Below, piece after piece: positions 58,555-64,000 of a DNA stretch of 64,000 nucleotides. The notes under the pieces were generated by a model. It saw nothing but the letters and a program-made list of their open reading frames with translations. It was not told the origin of the DNA and made no database searches. The stretch is from the NCBI RefSeq assembly GCF_016238445.1, contig NZ_JABANU010000008.1, forward strand, positions 27,717 through 91,716. The letters run 5' to 3'. Numbering within the stretch: position 1 is the first letter of the stretch; the number at the start of each line of letters is the position of its first letter. Position numbers and translations under genes: made by a program. The DNA is from Staphylococcus canis (GTDB lineage: Bacteria > Bacillota > Bacilli > Staphylococcales > Staphylococcaceae).

Positions 58555-59511
58555 ATGAAACAAATGAAAAAAGGATTACTCATTTTAATCGTCTGTCTCA
58601 CTGTGTTGTCTGGATGTAGTTTACCAGGGTTAAATAATAGCCATTCAGAGGATGAAGTGAGTATTACCGCATTAGCGACTAGTGAATCACAAATTTTATC
58701 ACATATGTTACGTTTATTAATTGAACATGACACTCATGGAGAAGTGAAGCCAACGTTAATTAATAATTTAGGATCAAGTGTTATTCAACATAACGCTATA
58801 GAAAGTGGAGACGCAAATATTTCAGGTGTACGTTATACAGGAACAGAATTAACGGGGGCATTACATCAAGATGCTATCAAAGATCCAAAACGTGCCATGA
58901 ACGTTGTACAACGTGAATTTACAAAACAATACGATCAAACTTTTTTTGATTCATATGGATTTGATAATACGTATGCATTAATGGTGACACGCGATACGGC
59001 TGAAAAGTATCATTTAAAAACCGTTTCTGACTTAAAAGCACATGCTAAGTCACTCAGAGTCGGAATGGATAGTTCTTGGATGAGTCGTGAAGGTGACGGT
59101 TATCCAGCATTCCAACAAGATTATGGCTTTAGCTTTGGCACGGTGCGACCGATGCAGATTGGATTAGTATACGACGCATTAAATGCAGGGAGTCTAGACG
59201 TTGCTGTAGGATATTCTACAGATGGACGAATTGCGGCGTATGACTTGGTGGTGTTAGAGGACGACCTTCATTTCTTTCCTCCATACGACGCAAGTCCACT
59301 TGTCACAAATGATTTATTGAAAGCACGACCAGAGCTGAAACCTATTGTTGAAAAGTTAGAAGGACGTATTACGACAGAAGAAATGCAGAAGCTGAACTAT
59401 CAAGCAGATGGCCAAGGTCAAGAGCCAGCTGTTGTGGCAGAAAATTATTTAAAAGCACATCACTATTTCGATGATGATGCTCAAAGTAAATCGAAAGGAG
59501 GCCAAAGCTAA
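58555..59511 (+). CDS. opuCC: Osmoprotectant-binding lipoprotein OpuCC
   Basis: This substrate-binding lipoprotein (OpuAC family) has 318 residues. The signal peptide ends in lipobox LSGC near residue 20. The binding region includes DVAVGYSTDGRI and a Tyr/Trp-containing pocket typical of quaternary-amine binding. The start MKQMKKG follows GAAGGAGGACATT; an upstream ATG is discarded because the ribosome site would lie inside it. Confidence 0.9.
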   Translation: MKQMKKGLLILIVCLTVLSGCSLPGLNNSHSEDEVSITALATSESQILSHMLRLLIEHDTHGEVKPTLINNLGSSVIQHNAIESGDANISGVRYTGTELTGALHQDAIKDPKRAMNVVQREFTKQYDQTFFDSYGFDNTYALMVTRDTAEKYHLKTVSDLKAHAKSLRVGMDSSWMSREGDGYPAFQQDYGFSFGTVRPMQIGLVYDALNAGSLDVAVGYSTDGRIAAYDLVVLEDDLHFFPPYDASPLVTNDLLKARPELKPIVEKLEGRITTEEMQKLNYQADGQGQEPAVVAENYLKAHHYFDDDAQSKSKGGQS

Positions 59512-60176
59512 TGGAAGGGAATTTATTTCAACAACTCATTCAATATTTTCAAACGAACTTTGGCTATCTCTTTGAACTCTTCTTAAATCACTTGCTGATG
59601 TCTATATATGGTGTGCTCTTTGCGGCACTCATTGGGATTCCACTTGGCATTGTGATTGCACGATATGGGAAGTTATCAACGGCTGTCATCACATTAGCCA
59701 ATGTGATTCAAACTGTACCTGTTATTGCGATGCTTGCGATATTAATGCTAGGTATGGGACTTGGTATGAATACAGTTATTTTCACAGTATTTTTATATGC
59801 ATTACTGCCAATTATTAAAAATACGTATACTGGTTTAACAGGTGTGGATCGCAATATTATCGATGCTGGAAAAGGTATGGGCATGACACGTAATCAAATT
59901 TTACGTATGATTGAACTACCACTATCATTATCTGTCATCATTGGCGGTTTGCGTATCGCGTTAGTAGTTGCGATTGGTGTTGTTGCAGTCGGCTCATTTA
60001 TAGGCGCACCTACATTAGGTGACATTATCATTCGTGGGACAAATGCGACAGATGGGACATTGTTTATTTTAGCGGGGGCGATTCCGATAGTAATTATCGT
60101 TGTGATTATTGATATTGCCTTACGTCTTTTAGAAAAACGTTTAGACCCTTCTCACCGTCAATCGACAAAATCTTGA
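59511..60176 (+). CDS. opuCD: Osmoprotectant ABC permease OpuCD
   Basis: This second channel subunit has 221 residues, with EAA loop IIDAGKGMGMTRNQILRMIELPLS near residue 120. It overlaps opuCC by one base (TAATG). Full operon order opuCA-B-C-D is conserved. Confidence 0.9.
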   Translation: MEGNLFQQLIQYFQTNFGYLFELFLNHLLMSIYGVLFAALIGIPLGIVIARYGKLSTAVITLANVIQTVPVIAMLAILMLGMGLGMNTVIFTVFLYALLPIIKNTYTGLTGVDRNIIDAGKGMGMTRNQILRMIELPLSLSVIIGGLRIALVVAIGVVAVGSFIGAPTLGDIIIRGTNATDGTLFILAGAIPIVIIVVIIDIALRLLEKRLDPSHRQSTKS

Positions 60177-60191
60177 TAAGGAGTGTGGATT

Positions 60192-60956
60192 ATGGCTATC
60201 ATGCATATGAATTACAAGTCAAAAACCATTGGCATGCATCAGTCTTTTGTAGTGATTTTGCCAGAAGATGAAACATATTTTGACCGTGAACAAACACCAA
60301 AACCACTACAATCGTTACTGTTGTTACATGGATTATCTAGCGATGCGACGTCATATACGCGTTATACGAGTATTGAGCGTTATGCGAATGACTATCAACT
60401 TGCGGTGATTATGCCGAATGCGGATCATAGTTTTTATACTAATATGAGACATGGTCATCGTTATTACGATTATGTTCTAGAAGTTTGGGACTATGCGCAT
60501 CAAATTCTGCCATTATCAAAAGAAAGAAAAGATCATTTTATTGCAGGACATTCTATGGGTGGATACGGCACAATCAAGTACGCGCTTACGCAAGGTGAAC
60601 GTTTTGCTAAAGCAGCGCCGCTATCTGCAGTTTATGATGTTACAGCGCTTCAAGATTTCGAGTGGCATGATTTTACACTTGAAAATATTGTAGATATGAA
60701 CGACACAGAAGATTTTGAAGCTTTTAGCCCGCATCATTTAGTGGAAGAAGCGCAAGCAAAAGGTAAAGTGATTCCAGAATTACTTATTATGTGTGGTACA
60801 GAAGATATCTTGTATCCGGATAACGTTGCATTTACAGAGTTTTTAACTTCAAAACAAATTCCTTATACTTTTATAGAAGGTAAAGGTGACCATGATTATG
60901 CGTATTGGGATCAGGCGATACGCACAGTAATTGAAAAGTTTACACAAAATGATTGA
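60192..60956 (+). CDS. Alpha/beta-hydrolase esterase (EstA/S-formylglutathione-hydrolase-like)
   Basis: This serine esterase of 254 residues has the nucleophile elbow GHSMGGYGTIKY near residue 120, an acid in CGTEDILYPDN, and the late His in GDHDYAYWD. There is no signal peptide, so it acts in the cytoplasm. It starts 15 bases after opuCD with ATAAGGAG and shares the operon. In this context it could hydrolyse acyl-carnitines taken up by OpuC to free carnitine; that is inference. S-formylglutathione hydrolase activity is an alternative, although staphylococci use bacillithiol rather than glutathione. Confidence 0.8.
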   Translation: MAIMHMNYKSKTIGMHQSFVVILPEDETYFDREQTPKPLQSLLLLHGLSSDATSYTRYTSIERYANDYQLAVIMPNADHSFYTNMRHGHRYYDYVLEVWDYAHQILPLSKERKDHFIAGHSMGGYGTIKYALTQGERFAKAAPLSAVYDVTALQDFEWHDFTLENIVDMNDTEDFEAFSPHHLVEEAQAKGKVIPELLIMCGTEDILYPDNVAFTEFLTSKQIPYTFIEGKGDHDYAYWDQAIRTVIEKFTQND

Positions 60957-60972
60957 TGTATTATGAATATGG

Positions 60973-61010
60973 GGATTTGAAGCGGAGTAAAGGCTTCAAA
61001 TCCTTTTTTT
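60973..61010 (+). terminator. Terminator of the opuC-esterase operon
   Basis: GGATTTGAAGC and GCTTCAAATCC form a perfect hairpin followed by seven T. Confidence 0.9.
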
Positions 61011-61063
61011 ATACTTAAATTTCAAAAAAATCGTGGCACGTAAAAAAATATTTTGAAAAGGTA

Positions 61064-61092
61064 TTGTCATATGATGACCTGTTGTGTATAAT
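61064..61092 (+). promoter_or_regulatory. ptsG promoter
   Basis: TTGTCA (61064-61069) and TATAAT (61087-61092) are 17 bases apart. Confidence 0.75.
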
Positions 61093-61112
61093 GTAGTCGA
61101 TTAGTTGAATAG

Positions 61113-61191
61113 CGTGTTACTGTTTCGAACAGGCATGAGCAAATATCAAAATCATCATTATAGGATGGTTGTATTTGTTCATGCCTTTTTT
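61113..61191 (+). promoter_or_regulatory. GlcT-type RNA antiterminator (RAT) overlapping a leader terminator
   Basis: GTGTTACTG...CAGGCATGAGC (61114-61140) resembles the RAT hairpin bound by BglG/SacY/GlcT-type antiterminators. Its 3' part overlaps the terminator arm GGCATGAGCAAATA, which pairs with TATTTGTTCATGCC (61172-61185), followed by TTTTTT. The layout lets an antiterminator switch ptsG on when glucose is present. The regulator gene is not in the window. Confidence 0.7.
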
Positions 61192-61225
61192 CATGCGTTC
61201 TATATTGAGAGGAGTGCTTTTAGCA

Positions 61226-63292
61226 ATGTTTAAAAAGTTTTTCGGCCAATTGCAAAGAATTGGTAAAGCCTTAATGTTACCTGTTGCGATTTTACCAGCA
61301 GCGGGTATCTTGCTCGCACTTGGGAATGCGATGCACAATGACCAATTAGTGGCATTAGCCCCTTGGTTAAAACTTGATGTGTTTGTCATGATTTCATCTA
61401 TTATGGAATCTGCTGGACAAGTCATATTCGACAACTTACCGTTACTATTCGCAGTAGGGACAGCACTTGGTCTTGCAGGCGGAGATGGTGTAGCGGCACT
61501 GGCTGCACTTGTAGGGTATTTAATTATGAATGCCACAATGGGTAAAGTCATGAATATCACAATTGACCAAATTTACTCATATGCAGACGGTGCTTCAGTA
61601 TTAAGTCAAGCTGAAAAATTACCGCAACATGCACTAGTCTTAGGTATCCCAACCCTTCAAACGGGTGTGTTTGGTGGTATTATCATTGGTGCACTTGCCG
61701 CTTGGTGTTACAACAAGTTTTATAATATTACATTACCGCAATTTTTAGGTTTCTTTGCAGGTAAACGTTTTGTACCGATTGTAACATCTGTAGTCGCAAT
61801 TATTACTGGAGTATTATTAAGTTTCATTTGGCCACCAATCCAAGATGGACTCAATAACTTATCGAACTTCTTATTAAATAAAAACTTAGTCTTAACAACA
61901 TTTATTTTTGGAATTATTGAACGTGCTTTAATTCCATTCGGTTTACACCATATTTTCTATGCGCCATTCTGGTTTGAGTTTGGTAGTTATGTTGATAAAG
62001 CAGGAGAGCTTGTTCGTGGTGACCAACGTATTTGGATGGCTCAAATGCGTGATGGTGTTGCCTTTACAGCAGGTGCGTTTACAACAGGTAAATATCCATT
62101 CATGATGTTTGGTTTACCGGCAGCAGCGTATGCGATTTATCGTCAAGCGCGTCCAGAACGTAAAAAAATCGTTGCTGGTTTAATGTTATCAGCAGGTCTG
62201 ACATCATTCTTAACAGGGATTACAGAACCTTTAGAGTTCTCATTCTTATTCGTAGCACCAATTTTATATGTAGCACATGTATTTTTAGCAGGTACATCGT
62301 TCTTAGTAATGCATCTATTAAACGTTAAAATTGGAATGACCTTCTCAGGTGGTTTCATCGATTATGTGCTGTATGGTTTATTAAACTGGGATCGTACGAA
62401 TGCGTTATGGGTTATTCCAGTGGGGATAGTTTATGCGATAGTGTATTACTTCTTATTCACATTCTTAATTAAACGAATGAACTTAAAAACACCAGGACGT
62501 GAAGATAAAGCAACAGAATCACGTGAAACATCTGTTCAACGTTTACCATTTGACGTATTAGACGCAATGGGTGGTAAAGACAATATCAAACATTTAGATG
62601 CATGTATCACGCGTTTACGTGTAGAAGTAAATGATAAATCACAAGTAGACGTTAACGGATTAAAAGAACTTGGAGCAGCTGGTGTGCTTGAAGTAGGTAA
62701 CAATATGCAAGCGATTTTCGGACCGAAGTCAGATCAAATTAAACATGATATGGCACGTATCATCTCAGGTGAAATTACAAAACCAAGTGAAACAACAACA
62801 ACGGATACGCTTGAAGATAATGTAGTACACGTAGATGACACAAGAGCCATTACAGTAGCTGCACCAGGAAAAGGTGAGATTATTCCATTATCTGAAGTGC
62901 CAGACCAAGTCTTCTCAGGTAAAATGATGGGGGACGGTGTCGGATTCATACCACATGACGGTGAAATCTCAGCACCATTTAACGGTGTTGTCAAAACGAT
63001 TTTCCCTACAAAACATGCGATTGGTTTAGAATCTACAGATGGTTTAGAATTACTCATTCACATCGGTATTGATACCGTGAAATTAGACGGTAAAGGATTC
63101 GAAAGTCTTGTGAATGTCGATGATGAAGTCGTTGAAGGTCAACCGTTAATGAAAGTTGACTTAGACTATATTAAAGCAAATGCGCCAAGCATCGTGACAC
63201 CACTTATCGTCACAAACTTGGAAGATCGTATGATTGAATTTGAAGATGTAACTGAAGTCGAAAAAGGTCATAAAATCTTTACAGTTCAATAA
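61226..63292 (+). CDS. ptsG: PTS glucose-specific enzyme IICBA PtsG
   Basis: This glucose permease/phosphotransferase of 688 residues has domain order C-B-A. IIC is at about residues 5-430, including [21 protein letters not shown] has phospho-Cys in [13 protein letters not shown] near residue 460, and IIA has the phospho-His in [15 protein letters not shown] near residue 610. The start MFKKFFGQL follows GAGAGGAGTG; the ATGs upstream lie in the leader terminator and are rejected. It lies behind a GlcT-like leader. Confidence 0.93.
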   Translation: MFKKFFGQLQRIGKALMLPVAILPAAGILLALGNAMHNDQLVALAPWLKLDVFVMISSIMESAGQVIFDNLPLLFAVGTALGLAGGDGVAALAALVGYLIMNATMGKVMNITIDQIYSYADGASVLSQAEKLPQHALVLGIPTLQTGVFGGIIIGALAAWCYNKFYNITLPQFLGFFAGKRFVPIVTSVVAIITGVLLSFIWPPIQDGLNNLSNFLLNKNLVLTTFIFGIIERALIPFGLHHIFYAPFWFEFGSYVDKAGELVRGDQRIWMAQMRDGVAFTAGAFTTGKYPFMMFGLPAAAYAIYRQARPERKKIVAGLMLSAGLTSFLTGITEPLEFSFLFVAPILYVAHVFLAGTSFLVMHLLNVKIGMTFSGGFIDYVLYGLLNWDRTNALWVIPVGIVYAIVYYFLFTFLIKRMNLKTPGREDKATESRETSVQRLPFDVLDAMGGKDNIKHLDACITRLRVEVNDKSQVDVNGLKELGAAGVLEVGNNMQAIFGPKSDQIKHDMARIISGEITKPSETTTTDTLEDNVVHVDDTRAITVAAPGKGEIIPLSEVPDQVFSGKMMGDGVGFIPHDGEISAPFNGVVKTIFPTKHAIGLESTDGLELLIHIGIDTVKLDGKGFESLVNVDDEVVEGQPLMKVDLDYIKANAPSIVTPLIVTNLEDRMIEFEDVTEVEKGHKIFTVQ

Positions 63293-63297
63293 TGTCA

Positions 63298-63337
63298 AAC
63301 ACCCCTTAGACGTCAACAATAGACGTATAGGGGTGTT
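63298..63337 (+). terminator. Terminator of ptsG
   Basis: AACACCCCT and AGGGGTGTT pair, with further GACGTC-type pairing inside. Confidence 0.7.
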
Positions 63338-63375
63338 ATACTATAAATGTATCGAAACATTCTAGGAGGTATAAT

Positions 63376-63588
63376 ATGGAACGTAAAGACGACCTGGATG
63401 AATCGCTTCGTACATTTGGATGGCTTGATTTTATCTTTTTCATACCATTTAGTCTGTTATTTTACTATTTACCATCAGATCACTGGTGGCAATTTCTCAT
63501 TAATGTCATCATTATGATTTTAAGTGCAGTGGGTACTGCACACATTGTATACATTATTAAGAAGAAAAAAGCTAAAAGAGGGAAGTAG
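63376..63588 (+). CDS. Small membrane protein, 70 residues
   Basis: ATG follows TAGGAGGTATAAT, a perfect ribosome site. A charged N terminus (MERKDDLDESLR) is followed by two hydrophobic segments at about residues 15-31 and 38-58, and a lysine-rich tail (KKKKAKRGK). I do not recognise the family. It is a separate unit directly before the insertion element. Confidence 0.65.
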   Translation: MERKDDLDESLRTFGWLDFIFFIPFSLLFYYLPSDHWWQFLINVIIMILSAVGTAHIVYIIKKKKAKRGK

Positions 63589-63593
63589 ACGCT

Positions 63594-64000
63594 TGTAGTG
63601 AACCCAAAAAGTTGAACTTTTTGATTAAGCTATTTTCCTAAGGCAAGATTTCTGTATTCAACAGGAGTCTTGCCTTTTAAATTTACTTTTCTTCTTACGT
63701 TATTATAGTAATTGATATATTTGTGGATTTCTAATTCCAACTCTTCATAAGAATTAAATTCTTCTCCATAAAACATCTCTTGTTTTAATAGGCCAAAGAA
63801 ATTCTCCATTGGAGAATTATCATAACAGTTCCCTTTACGCGACATACTTTGAAATATATGATTGTCTTTGAGCGCTTTTACCCAAGCTTTATGCTGGTAG
63901 TGCCAACCTTGATCAGAATGTACTGTAGTTCGATAATTTAATTCAGGTATATTTTTAATAGCCTGATTTAAAGATGACAAAGCACATTCTAAATTTGGGT
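63594..64000. mobile_element. IS3-family (IS150-like) insertion sequence, one end in the window
   Basis: The end begins TGTAGTGAACCCAAAAAG and runs into the transposase C-terminal part on the minus strand. TG at the tip and the AAAAAGTTGAACTTTTT inverted repeat fit this group. The other end, orfA and the target duplication are beyond the window. Confidence 0.75.
63630..63998 (-). CDS. IS3-family transposase OrfB, C-terminal part, truncated by the window edge
   Basis: The integrase-core DDE transposase is open to the right edge, so the N-terminal part lies outside. The second catalytic Asp is in TTVHSDQGWHYQ, and the catalytic Glu in NSPMENFFGLLKQE. The C terminus NYYNNVRRKVNLKGKTPVEYR is typical of IS150/IS3. 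Nothing indicates inactivation in the visible part. Confidence 0.9.
   Translation of the reverse strand, partial: PNLECALSSLNQAIKNIPELNYRTTVHSDQGWHYQHKAWVKALKDNHIFQSMSRKGNCYDNSPMENFFGLLKQEMFYGEEFNSYEELELEIHKYINYYNNVRRKVNLKGKTPVEYRNLALGK

Overview
The window is chromosomal DNA of a Staphylococcus. This rests on the gene content and on protein similarity recalled to S. aureus: the hptRSA-uhpT hexose-phosphate system, the rbsR-U-D-K ribose genes, a FmhA-type FemABX ligase, deoC-deoB beside a TetK-like exporter, opuCABCD, ptsG with a GlcT-type antiterminator, and strong AGGAGG ribosome binding sites in low-GC DNA. The species was not determined. It is not S. aureus-like in all respects, because the dispersed repeats, the carnitine operon and the lysostaphin remnant are not features I associate with that species.

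Layout. 1-4.7 kb: hexose-phosphate uptake and sensing. 4.8-7.1 kb: an AT-rich island with an aberrant serine tRNA that has its own promoter, a FmhA/Lif-like cross-bridge ligase, and a decayed lysostaphin-type bacteriocin gene on the other side. 7.2-12 kb: small monooxygenase, amidohydrolase plus exporter, second exporter. 12.2-15.9 kb: NAD(P)-binding protein, TspO, small membrane peptides, DedA. 16-19.4 kb: ribose locus. 19.4-21.3 kb: a short-chain dehydrogenase, a small peptide gene and a two-repeat CRISPR-like array. 21.4-32 kb: a LacI-controlled alpha-glucoside locus in two convergent arms (two Gfo/Idh oxidoreductases, a TIM-barrel isomerase and an alpha-glucosidase facing malG-F-E-K), with matching operators at the two outer promoters. 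32-34.6 kb: a flavoprotein and a gate-domain membrane protein behind a Zur-like box. 35.5-38.2 kb: adhE with a Rex site. 38.4-42.7 kb: deoxyribonucleoside catabolism. 42.8-45.7 kb: a fructose/mannose-type PTS and manA. 45.9-53.2 kb: sirtuin, exporter, a three-domain OYE/FMN-bind/fumarate-reductase-like enzyme, ApbE and a 4Fe-4S protein, with Rex-type sites before the reductase and before apbE. 53.5-61 kb: a TetR-controlled carnitine-to-betaine operon joined to opuCABCD and an esterase. 61-63.6 kb: ptsG and a small protein. 63.6-64 kb: the end of an IS3-family element.

The most unusual feature is the 4.8-6.9 kb island. The tRNA keeps serine identity features but has U-U mismatches at the T-stem pairs that EF-Tu reads and an 8-nt A/U-only anticodon loop. 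It is paired with a FmhA-type ligase, a family known to put serine into peptidoglycan cross-bridges. The remains of a bacteriocin whose immunity works by that mechanism lie next door. This suggests a lysostaphin-immunity cassette that kept its immunity half and a wall-dedicated tRNA after losing the toxin.

A second unusual feature is a dispersed repeat family (four A elements, seven B units). Each block lies directly at the 3' end of a minus-strand gene, and in three cases the repeat supplies the stop codon or the last residues of an unrelated protein.
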